From Desulfacinum sp. (GTDB lineage Bacteria; Desulfobacterota; Syntrophobacteria; Syntrophobacterales; DSM-9756): DNA of 64,000 bases. Made by a program: the position numbers and the translations under genes. The stretch lies in the NCBI GenBank assembly GCA_014359885.1, contig JACIYN010000011.1, forward strand, positions 51,540 to 115,539. The letters are read 5' to 3'. The notes under the pieces were generated by a model. It was not told the DNA's origin. It searched no databases and saw only the letters and a list, made by a program, of their open reading frames with translations. This document shows, piece by piece, positions 7,670-16,154 of the stretch (its first letter is position 1; the number at the start of each line of letters is the position of its first letter).

Positions 7670-9262
7670 TCATATCACCCCCAAACGTTGCCACTGCGGG
7701 GCCGTCTTGGCGAGAAACGTTGAGGCCAGTTCTTCAGCGCGGGGCAGCATCGCCTCGCGAGTGGTCAGCGACTGGCCATCTTTCATAAGCCCGCGGCCCA
7801 ACGCAAGCAGCCGCTGCGTCCACAGCGCCGCCAGCTGGGCTGCGCTGGCCTTGGGGTGCTGCATCAGCAGCCCCGCCAACATGATGTCGCCATCAGAGGC
7901 TGACAGAACCCAAGGAAGGTTGGGTGCCAGCAGGTTGCGGTACGGTGCCCCGTTGAGCACGGCGCTGGCGAGCGCCCGGTTGAGCGCTTTGGCCGGCTTA
8001 TCCTGCGGCAACCCACGAGCCAGCGCCACATGTCCGGCATGCAACATCAATCCCAGCGCCTGAAGGGTATCGCCAAGAGAGCGCTGTGGCGCGCCTTCCG
8101 CGGCGACGGTTACCCCATCGGCGGGCGAACCCACGGGCACCTGTATCAGCTCACCCAAGGTCTTCGGCCCACTTTGCAGAGACTCATATAGCGGTGCGTA
8201 AATTTCTGGCTTGCCGCTGACCTCACCCAGGCTTGTCGTATATTTGTAAGGATTATCACCTTCCTCCTTCGGGCTGGGACGGCCGAGTAAAGCAAAGCGC
8301 ACGCCCAGCAGCAACTCGCGCTGCTGGGCAGGCCACAGCGGTGTCGCGCCGCGCGCCCAGACATCGCGCCGGAAGGTCTGGTTGATCAATACATCGAGCA
8401 TGGTCTCCTGCGCAACGGTCTCGGAACTCTCCGCCAGGAACGCCTTCCAAGGCGCAGGCAACATGCCCGCCAAAAACCAGTCACCCGCCGTAGCCGTCGT
8501 CAGGTAGGTGAGTTTGGCTGGCGCAAGCTCGGCAGCCATTTGGTCGAACCAACGAGGTTGCCAGTTATCGTGCAGATACTCTTGCGTCAGGTAAGCCCGA
8601 TCGAGCGCTGGAAACTTCTCCAACCGTCCCTTAAGTGCGGGCAAGACCCGGGTCATGGCCGCATTGGCCTCCATGAGCGCCTGCAGCCGTTTGTGCCCGA
8701 CGTCAATGGCTTTCAGACTCGGCAAGCCTTCCTGCTTCTGCCAGAAACGCAACAGATGCTGCACTGGCACCGTCGAAAGCCACCCCGGCATGGTGTTGTA
8801 TGACAGATACACCAATGCGCCCGGGTGGGCGGCCGCATCCAGGCAGCGCACCAGGGCTGCGCAGACTTCCGGGGCGATCCACGTGTAGATGCCATGCGCC
8901 GTTAGATAGTGAAAGCGACCGAGCTCGCTTGGCCAATCCTCAGCCAACGCCACGAAGTTGCCCTCAACAAACCGCACATTAGCCAGCCCGGCCGCCTTGG
9001 CCAGCCCTTGTGCGTGGGCGATGTGCTGTGGGTTGAAGTCTATGCCCACAAACTCCATGTGCGGATGGCAGGCGGCAATCAGGCACAGATTGACGCCTTG
9101 TCCGCAACCCAGCTCGAGATAGCGCAGCTTGCCTTCGAAAAACAAGGATGGAGGTGCTACCCGCTTGATAAGCGCGCACAGATCCAGCCACGCAGGATCT
9201 TGCTCACGGTAGTAGCCGTAGGTATAGCCAAGGTCAACGTTGTAGCCGTGGTTCCAAGTCAT
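7670..9262 (-). CDS. Methyltransferase with C-terminal regulatory domain
   Basis: A 530-residue protein. An N-terminal class I methyltransferase fold has YLELGCGQGVNLCLIA as motif I at about residue 50, then EFVGIDFNPQHIAHA and GRFHYLTAHGIYTWI. After about residue 220 comes a long helical domain of the kind annotated as methyltransferase regulatory domain. The ATG was chosen at MTWNHGYNVDLGYTYGYY; the open frame runs much further upstream, but only as the antisense of plus-strand genes. A hairpin with a T run lies 15-36 bp upstream of this start, which leaves no room for an ordinary promoter. Likely role: glycan or peptide methylation with the neighbouring GT4 and methyltransferase genes. Confidence 0.85.
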   Translation of the reverse strand: MTWNHGYNVDLGYTYGYYREQDPAWLDLCALIKRVAPPSLFFEGKLRYLELGCGQGVNLCLIAACHPHMEFVGIDFNPQHIAHAQGLAKAAGLANVRFVEGNFVALAEDWPSELGRFHYLTAHGIYTWIAPEVCAALVRCLDAAAHPGALVYLSYNTMPGWLSTVPVQHLLRFWQKQEGLPSLKAIDVGHKRLQALMEANAAMTRVLPALKGRLEKFPALDRAYLTQEYLHDNWQPRWFDQMAAELAPAKLTYLTTATAGDWFLAGMLPAPWKAFLAESSETVAQETMLDVLINQTFRRDVWARGATPLWPAQQRELLLGVRFALLGRPSPKEEGDNPYKYTTSLGEVSGKPEIYAPLYESLQSGPKTLGELIQVPVGSPADGVTVAAEGAPQRSLGDTLQALGLMLHAGHVALARGLPQDKPAKALNRALASAVLNGAPYRNLLAPNLPWVLSASDGDIMLAGLLMQHPKASAAQLAALWTQRLLALGRGLMKDGQSLTTREAMLPRAEELASTFLAKTAPQWQRLGVI

Positions 9263-9656
9263 GATGCCCCGCAACGAAAAAAAAGGGGCACCAGCCCCGA
9301 TCTCTCGGCGGAAGTATACAGATTCGTCGTACGATGTCAACACCGTCTTGGAGCTCTCGCTCGATGGCCACCTGGCCACCGTCAGCAAAGACCGCACGGG
9401 GCTCTTCGATGGCAAAGACCCCGCGCCGCTCTCAGCCGAGACGGGCAGGATGCTCATCGAGTGGCTGCGCTCTGGGCAGCCGGCCTGGGATGCTGAATCG
9501 GCCCTTGCTCGCATCGCGCGCGCGGTCACGCTCGAAGAGCTCAAAGCCATCTGGCACGAGACGCCCAGCGAGCAGCGCGAGGCGATCAAGGCGGCTTTGA
9601 CTGAGCGCAAGGCCGCGTTGCAGTCTGAAACCGTCACTGAGGAGGCCGCAGCATGA
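9261..9656 (+). CDS. Phage-type protein of unknown function, 5' end probably truncated
   Basis: A 131-residue open frame. From about residue 28 on (TVLELSLDGHLATVSKDRTG...) it looks like a genuine phage early protein with a helical, charged C-terminal half (TLEELKAIWHETPSEQREA). The first 27 residues contain the terminator-like hairpin sequence and overlap the divergent methyltransferase start by 2 bp, so they are unlikely to be native. Its stop overlaps the next start (ATGA at 9653). It is the first of four collinear phage-like genes. Confidence 0.55.
   Translation: MMPRNEKKGAPAPISRRKYTDSSYDVNTVLELSLDGHLATVSKDRTGLFDGKDPAPLSAETGRMLIEWLRSGQPAWDAESALARIARAVTLEELKAIWHETPSEQREAIKAALTERKAALQSETVTEEAAA
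9277..9298 (-). terminator. Terminator-like hairpin directly upstream of the 7670-9262 gene
   Basis: Read on the minus strand it is GGGGC-TGGT-GCCCC followed by eight T. It has all the marks of an intrinsic terminator but points into the methyltransferase start codon 15 bp downstream. There is no minus-strand gene upstream of it now, only antisense of the phage block. It is either a relic of a displaced gene or an attenuator. Confidence 0.6.
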
Positions 9657-10081
9657 ACATCTCGACGACCGATCAGGCCGCCGCCACCGTGGGGCTCGAT
9701 CTGCTCAAGGCGCTCATCGACGAGATTCGCCTCTTGCCAAAGCCCTGGGCGGCGCTGTCGCAGGCGCAGCAGGACGAGGTGATCGACCGGCTGCGCCGGC
9801 GGGTGCTCACGCAGGCGCATGAGGCCGTCAAGGCCATTGCCGCCGATGGGCGCGTGGTGGTGGCAGGCGAGCTGGAGCAGATCACGATCAAGGACGGCGT
9901 CAAGGCCGTCATCCGGATGGCGCAGCACTCGCCCCACATCCATGAGCTCTACGGCAGCGCAGGCAGCACGGTGCTGGTGGTGGTGGCCGATGCCAAGCCT
10001 TACACGCAGGGGATGGATGAGGTCAAAGGCGAGCCCGATCAGAACGCCCTGGCCTTGCCCCATGAGGCAAGCCGCGCATGA
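9653..10081 (+). CDS. Phage-type hypothetical protein
   Basis: A 142-residue protein, not recognised by motif. The N-terminal half is helical (GLDLLKALIDEIRLLPKPWA, then QDEVIDRLRRRVLTQAHEAV) and the centre has strands (GRVVVAGELEQITIKDGVKA). It overlaps its upstream neighbour by 4 bp and lies 66 bp upstream of the ssDNA-binding-like gene. By position it belongs to a phage recombination or replication block. Confidence 0.55.
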   Translation: MNISTTDQAAATVGLDLLKALIDEIRLLPKPWAALSQAQQDEVIDRLRRRVLTQAHEAVKAIAADGRVVVAGELEQITIKDGVKAVIRMAQHSPHIHELYGSAGSTVLVVVADAKPYTQGMDEVKGEPDQNALALPHEASRA

Positions 10082-10147
10082 CATCCAAAGGGTCGGAATG
10101 GAATTCCGGCCCCTGCCCTTGACTTCGATTCACAAGGAGAGACCCGC

Positions 10148-10801
10148 ATGAGCATTCCTAGCTACGCCTACAGCACCGAGCATCTGGAAGCCGCCGATGG
10201 CGGCGAGCGCTACATCGCCCACACCGGAGCCTACACCGGCACGATCGACTACGCCCGCGCCATCCAGTCCTCCAAGGGGGCCTGGGGGGTGGAGCTGGGC
10301 TTTGTCGCCGACGATGGCCGCAAGCCGAAGTATCCGCTGACGCTTTGGACGCTGTCGGCCGATGGCAAGCGCTACTTCGGGCATGACCTTCTGGATGCCT
10401 TGCTCGTCTGCGCGGGCGTGGAGTCCGGCCTCAAGCCCGGCAAGGTGCGCTACTGGCGCTGGGATCGGGAGCTCGGCGAGGAGGTGGAGGCCGTGGGGGA
10501 TGGCTATCCGGCGCTCAAGGGCAAGCGCGTAGGGCTGCTGTTGCAGCGCGAGCTCTACACCACGGCGCAGGGCAAGGAAGCCTCGCGGCTCAACATCGTG
10601 GGGGTCTTTGATCCCACAACGCGCCAGACCGCCAGCGAGAAGGCCGCGGGGCTGGAGCCAAAGAAGCTCTCAGAGCGGCTCGCTAGCCTCAAGGACAAGG
10701 ACAGCCGCAAGTCGAGCGATGAGGCGCTTTCCAGGACGCTTGGTGCTGCGGCGATGGCAGGCGGCAGTGGGTTTGATGATTTCGCAGATGCGCCGTTTTG
10801 A
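10148..10801 (+). CDS. Phage single-strand-DNA-binding-like protein
   Basis: A 217-residue protein. The body is rich in strands (GGERYIAHTGAYTGTIDYAR..., WGVELGFVADDGR). It ends in an acidic, aromatic tail (GFDDFADAPF) like the protein-interaction tail of SSBs and phage DUF669/DUF2815-type proteins. It is preceded by AAGGAGAGACCCGC before the ATG. It lies directly upstream of a Gp157-family gene, a pairing common in phage recombination modules. The exact family cannot be fixed by eye. Confidence 0.55.
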   Translation: MSIPSYAYSTEHLEAADGGERYIAHTGAYTGTIDYARAIQSSKGAWGVELGFVADDGRKPKYPLTLWTLSADGKRYFGHDLLDALLVCAGVESGLKPGKVRYWRWDRELGEEVEAVGDGYPALKGKRVGLLLQRELYTTAQGKEASRLNIVGVFDPTTRQTASEKAAGLEPKKLSERLASLKDKDSRKSSDEALSRTLGAAAMAGGSGFDDFADAPF

Positions 10802-10810
10802 GGAGGTTGC

Positions 10811-11314
10811 ATGAGCCTGCCCGCGCTTTATGAGCTTGCCGCCGACTACCGCCACGCGCTTGAGAAGCTCGCCGACCTCGATCTGCCCGAGGAGGTGGTG
10901 CAGGATACGCTGGAAGCCCTGAAGGGCGAGGTGGAGGTCAAAGCGACCAACGTCGCAGCCTTCATCCGCAATCTGGAGGCACTGGCCGAGCAGATCCGGC
11001 AGGCCGAGGCGAGGATGGCCGAAAGACGCAAGGCGATCGAATCACGCGCCGAGCGGGTGCGGCAGTATCTGCTTGCCAACATGCAGGCCTGCGGGATCAC
11101 GAAGATCGAGAGTCCGTGGTTTGCGATCGCGATCAGGAAGAATTCGCCCTCCGTGGAGATCGTCGATGAAGCGGCCATTCCGCCGGAGCTGATGATTGCG
11201 CCGCCGCCACCGCCGCCCAAGCCCAACAAGGAGGCGATCAAGGCGTTGCTCAAGGCAGGGCAGGAAGTGCCGGGGGCGAGGTTGAGTCAGGGGGTGAGGG
11301 TGGAGATTCGGTAA
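10811..11314 (+). CDS. Siphovirus Gp157-family protein
   Basis: A 167-residue protein matching the Gp157 pattern: an N-terminal YELAADYRHALEKL helix, a long central coiled coil (AAFIRNLEALAEQIRQAEAR), then ERVRQYLLANMQACGITKIES and FAIAIRKNSPSVEIVDE. The C-terminal segment is PPPPPPKPNKEAIKALLKAG. In phages of Streptococcus thermophilus this family has been linked to resistance to other phages, and it is usually found next to ssDNA-binding or recombination genes. It is the last gene of the plus-strand phage block; no integrase, capsid or lysis gene is present. Confidence 0.8.
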   Translation: MSLPALYELAADYRHALEKLADLDLPEEVVQDTLEALKGEVEVKATNVAAFIRNLEALAEQIRQAEARMAERRKAIESRAERVRQYLLANMQACGITKIESPWFAIAIRKNSPSVEIVDEAAIPPELMIAPPPPPPKPNKEAIKALLKAGQEVPGARLSQGVRVEIR

Positions 11315-11375
11315 AGGCTGGCAGGGCGGTGGGAACGGCAGGGAATTGGAAGAGGATACCGTGGCCTCTTATTCA

Positions 11376-11894
11376 TTATTCGCCCAGCACACTGCGGATG
11401 ATGTCATGGGCCAGCGAACAGCGACGCTGCCCTCGCTCTTGATCAGAACCGCCCACGCCTTCATCGATGACGTGCAGCCGCAGCCGTGGATTGCCACAGC
11501 GACCGAAATACGCCTCGATGTCCTTGATGTGCAGCTCCGCGTGCAAGTCCCACTTGTAGCGCAGCAGAAGCAGGTGGATTTCGTCGAAGAGCTGGAAAGC
11601 CGGGCTGCCAAGTATGCGGCACGCGTCGTTGGTGGTCTCCCGGCTGGGGCACAGCACGCTGATGAGGTCTTGCGCGTCCGGCGGCGCGGCGCTGACACGT
11701 CTGTTGATAAGGGTGATGTATCTGTCATCACCGACGTCGTCGTTGGAATGGGACTCGACCGTAAAGCGCCGCCCAACATCGGGCTGCAGCCGATAGCCGT
11801 AGCCCACAAGAAATCGTTGCTTGCGAAACAGGTCGTAGACGAGCGTCGTCTTGCCCCAGTTGTTGAAGCCGACGATCAGAAATGCGCGCCGCAT
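11376..11894 (-). CDS. Small orphan P-loop NTPase
   Basis: A 172-residue protein. Walker A is GFNNWGKTTL at residues about 9-18, preceded by a short strand (RAFLIVG), a layout like small GTPase- or kinase-like P-loop proteins. A Walker B-like strand may be LFDEIHLLLL near residue 105. It has no membrane segment. The start follows AGGAGGTTCG. The rest of the protein shows a GTP/ATPase-like strand-helix alternation, but no NKxD guanine motif is evident. It lies downstream of a 77-codon gene from which it is separated by an intrinsic terminator. Function unknown. Confidence 0.65.
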   Translation of the reverse strand: MRRAFLIVGFNNWGKTTLVYDLFRKQRFLVGYGYRLQPDVGRRFTVESHSNDDVGDDRYITLINRRVSAAPPDAQDLISVLCPSRETTNDACRILGSPAFQLFDEIHLLLLRYKWDLHAELHIKDIEAYFGRCGNPRLRLHVIDEGVGGSDQERGQRRCSLAHDIIRSVLGE

Positions 11895-11950
11895 CGAACC
11901 TCCTTTTTATCTTTTCCGTAAAAACCCTGCACCCGCAAGGTCCTTAAGGC

Positions 11951-11982
11951 AAAAACCCCGCCCCTCGTGAGAAGGGCAGGGC
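11951..11982 (-). terminator. Intrinsic terminator after the 77-codon gene
   Basis: On the minus strand a roughly 10-bp stem (CCCTGCCCTT / AGGGGCGGGG, two G-T pairs) with loop CTCACG is followed by five T. It lies 16-47 bp after the stop of the 11998-12231 gene. Confidence 0.75.
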
Positions 11983-11997
11983 TCGTAGGCTTACACC

Positions 11998-12231
11998 TCA
12001 AGACCAAACTTTTTTCAATACGGCACATTGATCTGCCCACACGACCTCATCCCACCCTCGGTTCTTGGCTTCACTTACGAACCAGCTCTTGATCGCGTCT
12101 GTAAGGTTTTTAGCGCTTTCGTCGTGAGAACCTTGCCGATACAAGTCGATTACAGCCTCTCGTTCGAGCAATGTGTGAGGATTGTTGGGTGAGCGATCTT
12201 TCGGATCCGGCCACTCATATCTTCTACCCAT
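11998..12231 (-). CDS. Small hypothetical protein
   Basis: A 77-residue protein, not recognised. It is hydrophilic, starting MGRRYEWPDPKDRSPNNPHT, with a predicted helical core (LLEREAVIDLYRQG) and W-rich C-terminal half (GWDEVVWADQCAVLKKVW). It lies between two intrinsic terminators (12302-12327 upstream, 11951-11982 downstream), so it is probably its own transcription unit. Codon use is less GC-biased than in the flanking operons, in line with island origin. Confidence 0.5.
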   Translation of the reverse strand: MGRRYEWPDPKDRSPNNPHTLLEREAVIDLYRQGSHDESAKNLTDAIKSWFVSEAKNRGWDEVVWADQCAVLKKVWS

Positions 12232-12301
12232 CTCACAACCTCTTTTTCAGTGAGCGCGACATACAAATTTCACCGCAGCGCTCTCACGGAAAGCGCTCCG
12301 G

Positions 12302-12327
12302 AAAAAACCCGCCCCCGAGGGGGCGGG
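12302..12327 (-). terminator. Intrinsic terminator of the RTX gene
   Basis: A perfect 9-bp stem (CCCGCCCCC with GGGGGCGGG, 12308-12316 and 12319-12327) is followed on the minus strand by six T (12302-12307). It lies 66-91 bp after the stop of the large RTX gene and shows that the gene ends its own transcript. Confidence 0.9.
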
Positions 12328-12392
12328 ATAATGGTTTTAGGTGATGCAGTGGACGCAGGCGGGCGCCCACATTCTCCGTTTTTCACCTACTG

Positions 12393-15300
12393 TTAGACCA
12401 CCGAGCTGATGGTGATCGTGTCAGCGCCATCGTTCAGCGTCACGCCATTGACCACCACGCCTACCAGCACCACGCCGCGGCCGTCGATGGTGCCATTGGC
12501 GGTATCCGCATCCCAGATAATCATCGTGTCGGAGCCAGTGGCCGAGGAGGTGAAGAAACCTCCCGAGACCGAGCCGCGCACGACGACCACTGCGTCATCG
12601 GCCGGGGCAAAGGTACCGCCGTTCGAGACAAAGGTCACCGCAAGCAAATCCGAGGCCGTGACCTTCAAGAGGTCGTTCACACCAGCGCCGATGATCTGAT
12701 CGACCGAGCCCATGCCGATGCTCGATTGCGCGCTATTGGCAATCGATACGGCTTGGGCAGCAGCAGTACTAAAGTCGATCTGGTCAGTGCCGCCATTCCC
12801 AATGTTGATGATATCAACCCCATTGCCGGCCGAGATGGTGTCATTCCCTGTCGAGCCAGTGATGTTGAGGTTTTCACTCTGACTCTTGGTGAGGTTGGTG
12901 GTATCGATCGCCGCCGTCAGCACGATGTTCTCGACGTTGGTGAGGTCAACATCAGCCAACGCCGCAGCCGGCGCCGCGCCCACCTTCAGCGTGTCGGTGC
13001 CACCGCCGCCGTCGATGACGTCGCTGGTGGTCCAAGCGCCAGCCGCTGCCACCACGATGGTGTCGTTGCCATCGCCCGCAATCAGGGTGTCGTTGTCAGC
13101 ACCCGCCCAGGTAACGTTGATGGTGAAGGCTTCGGTCTGGCCGGCCAGCTTGAGCTGGGTTGCGCCCGCCGCATCCGAATCCCAATTCACCACCTGCACG
13201 TTCTTGAGGTTGTTATCGTTCGTCGCCGTGGCGTTACCGGTGACGGTGAGGGTGTTGGTGCCCGCACCGCCGTCGACGGTGTCGGTAGCCACCAGGTCGC
13301 CGGAGGTGGCACCGGTGATGGTGTCGTTGAGCGGGCCACCCACGAGGTTGTCGTTGGGCGCGGAGGTCAGGTTAAGGCTCAGCGCCCCAGCGCCGGTAAT
13401 AACACTGGTCGCCGCCAGGCTCGACACCCCCTGCATCACCACACGGAAGTCATTCGCATCCAGCGTGCCGTTGCCGTCCATGTCCACCCACAGGCGGTTT
13501 TCATCGGCCTGGAAGACCGCAGCCACCGTGCCGCCGCCGGGCAGCGCGCCCTGCGCCAGGGCAAAGCTCGCCTTGCTGCCGGCGTAAGCCGTCACGCCCA
13601 GGGCCGAGAGGTCCAGCACGTCGGTGCCGGAGACAAAGTCGGTGATGACGTCGGTGGCGGTGTTGCTCGACTGGTTGAGGTTGGAATACACCACCGTATC
13701 GGCGCCATCGCCCAGGGTGATGGTGTCAGCCCCTTGCGAGCCCAGCACGGTGTCGGCGCCCGCGCCCATCTGGATGGTGTCGGCCTTGTTGGAGCCTTGC
13801 ACGCGGTCGGCGCCCGAGCCCATCTTGAAGGTGGTCGCTCCGCCCAGCACAACACCCGTAACGTCCACGCCGCCGGAGGACTGCTGCGCATCGATGGTCT
13901 GCACGACGCCGCCCGTGGTGGTGAGCGTCAGCGCCTCTGCGCCGCTGATGTTGAGCGTGTGGATGTTGGCCGTGCCGCCGATGATGTTGAGCGCGTTGCC
14001 GCCCGCGGCGTTGGCATCACCGTTGGAGATGACGTTGATCACCTCAATGGTGCCGGAGGCGAAGTTCACAGCAGCATTGGCCGCGGCGTTGACGCCCGTC
14101 TGCCCCACCGCGACGGTGAACTGGTCGTTGGTGGCAGCGGTGCCGCCGTCGTCGATTTGCAGACCGGCCCCAGGAGCTGCTTGCGCCAGGATGTCGACGC
14201 GCTGCTGCTGGGCGTTCAAGTTGTCGATGCGAGCACCAGCAGCCGCATAGCCAGCCGCGAGTTCAAAGGTGGTCGCCCCAGCGAACTTGGAGGCGTCCAG
14301 GTTGGCGGCGTTGTCCCCACCGACCACGCCGGTGAGCACGTCGCTGACGCGCACGATCTCGACGTTGCTGATCTTGGCTGCTGCCGCCATCAGGTCGGCC
14401 TGCGTGGCGATGATGCGGTCGGTGCCGGCGCCGCCATCGACGCTGTCGGCGGCCGAAAGCGTACCCGCCGCAAAGGTAATCTGGTCGCCACCCTTGCCGC
14501 CGAGGAAGGTGAGGCCCGTGGCTGCCTGGTTGGTGCTGACCGTCACGCCGCCTTCGTTACCGGAGGCGTCGATCTTGGTGAGCGTGGCTTCATCCATCAC
14601 ACCCGTGTTGTTGGTGACCTTCAGCGACCCAGTTCCGCCGATGGTCAGCGTGGTGATGGTGTTGCCCAGCTCCAGCGTTTGGATGGTGTTGGTGCCGGTG
14701 GCGGTGATCGTGGCCGTCGGGTTGCCAGCCACGCCACCCGCATCCACCCCCGTCTGGTTCACCGTCAGGTTGTTAATACCCCCACCTTTGAGCTCAATGG
14801 CCAGGTCACCCGTGCGCGCCGCTGCCGTATCCGCCGCGACGCGCGTGCTCCAGTTGCCATTGCCGCCCTCGACGACGAGCTTGGCCTTCTCTTGCAGGTT
14901 GGTGATGGTCACCGGGTTGGTGGAGTTGCGGTTGACGATCTCGGTCACGCCCTTGACGTTGATCATGTTGACGATCTCGTCAGCCGTCGCGTTGGTGCCC
15001 ACGGCCTGCACGACCATGCGCTCCACCGCCTGCATGTTGGGCACCACGGTTTGCCCATCGGCCAGGCGGATTTCGATGGTGTCGGTGCCCGCACCGCCGT
15101 TGATGACGTCAGAGGAGCCCAGCGTGTGCACGCCGCCGGCCGTGCCTTCGCCAGCGATGATGGTGTCGTTGCCGCCGGTGCCGGTGATGTTGTCCACACT
15201 GGTAGTGAGCGTGAAGGTCTGGCCCACGTTGACCGTGCCGCTGATGAGGGAGTCCACTGCGTCGAAGGCCGCCTCCAGGTCGCTGGAGGCCGTGATGCCC

Positions 15301-15815
15301 GCGATGGCCGCCTGGGCGTCGTCCAGGTTCTCGGCGGCGCTCCAGTCCGCACCGGTTTCCACCACCTGGTCCGTGTAGTACTCGGCCACCTGGATCTTGG
15401 CCCACAGGTTGTTCCAGTCGTCGGCGCTGGCACCTTCCCGGCCCTCGTAGGCCGCGTTGATGATCTGGGCGATGAAGGCACCCGGGGAGCTGGCGCCCGA
15501 TTCCAGCACGTCCAGCCAGTAGGCCAGGCCGTCGGCGTCCGGAGCCCGGTTGAACAGGTTCTGGTAGACTTCCGTCACGAAGGCTTCCCGCATGGAATCG
15601 GAAATCTCGTAGCCCGGATAGTTGAAATAGGCGTTGAAGTACGCGTAGGCGTCCGTGGCCTCTTCCTGCTGCGCGAAGTTTTCCGCAATGCCGGCGAAGT
15701 CGAACTGGCCCTGGTTGTACAGGTTCAGCCAGTAGCCCACACCCGCCGGATCCCCCGCGCGGCCGAAATACGCCACATAAATTCCCTCGATGAACTGCTT
15801 TGCCGTAAGAGCCAT
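12393..15815 (-). CDS. DUF4214/RTX calcium-binding surface protein, probable type I secretion substrate
   Basis: A 1140-residue, acidic, lysine-poor protein rich in G, N, D, T and A. Residues about 5-190 hold DUF4214-type repeats (FIEGIYVAYFGRAGDPAGVG and YQNLFNRAPDADGLAYWLD). Beyond that are beta-roll segments with GGxGxD-like units, best at about residues 655-710 (GSGADRVQGSNKAD, MGAGADTVLGSQGAD, LGDGADTVVYS). An EF-hand-like loop (DMDGNGTLDANDF) lies near residue 780, with further GNGVDIINIG units near 995. There is no N-terminal signal peptide, and the C-terminus (DGADTITISSVV) suits a type I secretion signal. The start follows TTGGAGGAGGAAAGT. Probable S-layer or adhesin-like protein; the ABC/HlyD/TolC genes at 31156-38555 are the obvious exporter. 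No protease motif is seen. Confidence 0.85.
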   Translation of the reverse strand: MALTAKQFIEGIYVAYFGRAGDPAGVGYWLNLYNQGQFDFAGIAENFAQQEEATDAYAYFNAYFNYPGYEISDSMREAFVTEVYQNLFNRAPDADGLAYWLDVLESGASSPGAFIAQIINAAYEGREGASADDWNNLWAKIQVAEYYTDQVVETGADWSAAENLDDAQAAIAGITASSDLEAAFDAVDSLISGTVNVGQTFTLTTSVDNITGTGGNDTIIAGEGTAGGVHTLGSSDVINGGAGTDTIEIRLADGQTVVPNMQAVERMVVQAVGTNATADEIVNMINVKGVTEIVNRNSTNPVTITNLQEKAKLVVEGGNGNWSTRVAADTAAARTGDLAIELKGGGINNLTVNQTGVDAGGVAGNPTATITATGTNTIQTLELGNTITTLTIGGTGSLKVTNNTGVMDEATLTKIDASGNEGGVTVSTNQAATGLTFLGGKGGDQITFAAGTLSAADSVDGGAGTDRIIATQADLMAAAAKISNVEIVRVSDVLTGVVGGDNAANLDASKFAGATTFELAAGYAAAGARIDNLNAQQQRVDILAQAAPGAGLQIDDGGTAATNDQFTVAVGQTGVNAAANAAVNFASGTIEVINVISNGDANAAGGNALNIIGGTANIHTLNISGAEALTLTTTGGVVQTIDAQQSSGGVDVTGVVLGGATTFKMGSGADRVQGSNKADTIQMGAGADTVLGSQGADTITLGDGADTVVYSNLNQSSNTATDVITDFVSGTDVLDLSALGVTAYAGSKASFALAQGALPGGGTVAAVFQADENRLWVDMDGNGTLDANDFRVVMQGVSSLAATSVITGAGALSLNLTSAPNDNLVGGPLNDTITGATSGDLVATDTVDGGAGTNTLTVTGNATATNDNNLKNVQVVNWDSDAAGATQLKLAGQTEAFTINVTWAGADNDTLIAGDGNDTIVVAAAGAWTTSDVIDGGGGTDTLKVGAAPAAALADVDLTNVENIVLTAAIDTTNLTKSQSENLNITGSTGNDTISAGNGVDIINIGNGGTDQIDFSTAAAQAVSIANSAQSSIGMGSVDQIIGAGVNDLLKVTASDLLAVTFVSNGGTFAPADDAVVVVRGSVSGGFFTSSATGSDTMIIWDADTANGTIDGRGVVLVGVVVNGVTLNDGADTITISSVV

Positions 15816-16154
15816 ACTTTCCTCCTCCAAAAAATTAGCGAATCCATTCACACAACACACAGGCGCCGGGGCGCCCTTACCCCCACGAACTCACCGGACC
15901 GCGGCCATCCCCCCTTTCCTTCCCCACGTTGCCTCACCTTCCCGGGGCGGCACAGCCGCCTCCCTTCCCGCGACTCGGGTGCTCTTTATCACATGATCCC
16001 CTACCCGTCCCACGGGAAATTGTCAAGGAAAAATGCGCTCCGGCGGGCCGATCCCGCCGCGCCGAAATGGTTCAGAGCAAGTGTCGTGCCACACATCCCC
16101 CACCGGGCGGTCCCGAAGGGCGCTCTCGAGCCCCACGTCGGAAAACACCTGCCT

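Noticed and set aside
9263..10084. Extension of the methyltransferase frame far upstream
   Set aside because: This part is antisense to the phage genes and crosses a terminator-like hairpin; methyltransferase homology starts at MTWNHGYN.
16021..16054. Sigma-70 promoter for the RTX gene
   Set aside because: TTGACA is present on the minus strand, but the sequence at -10 spacing (TAGGGG) is too poor to call.
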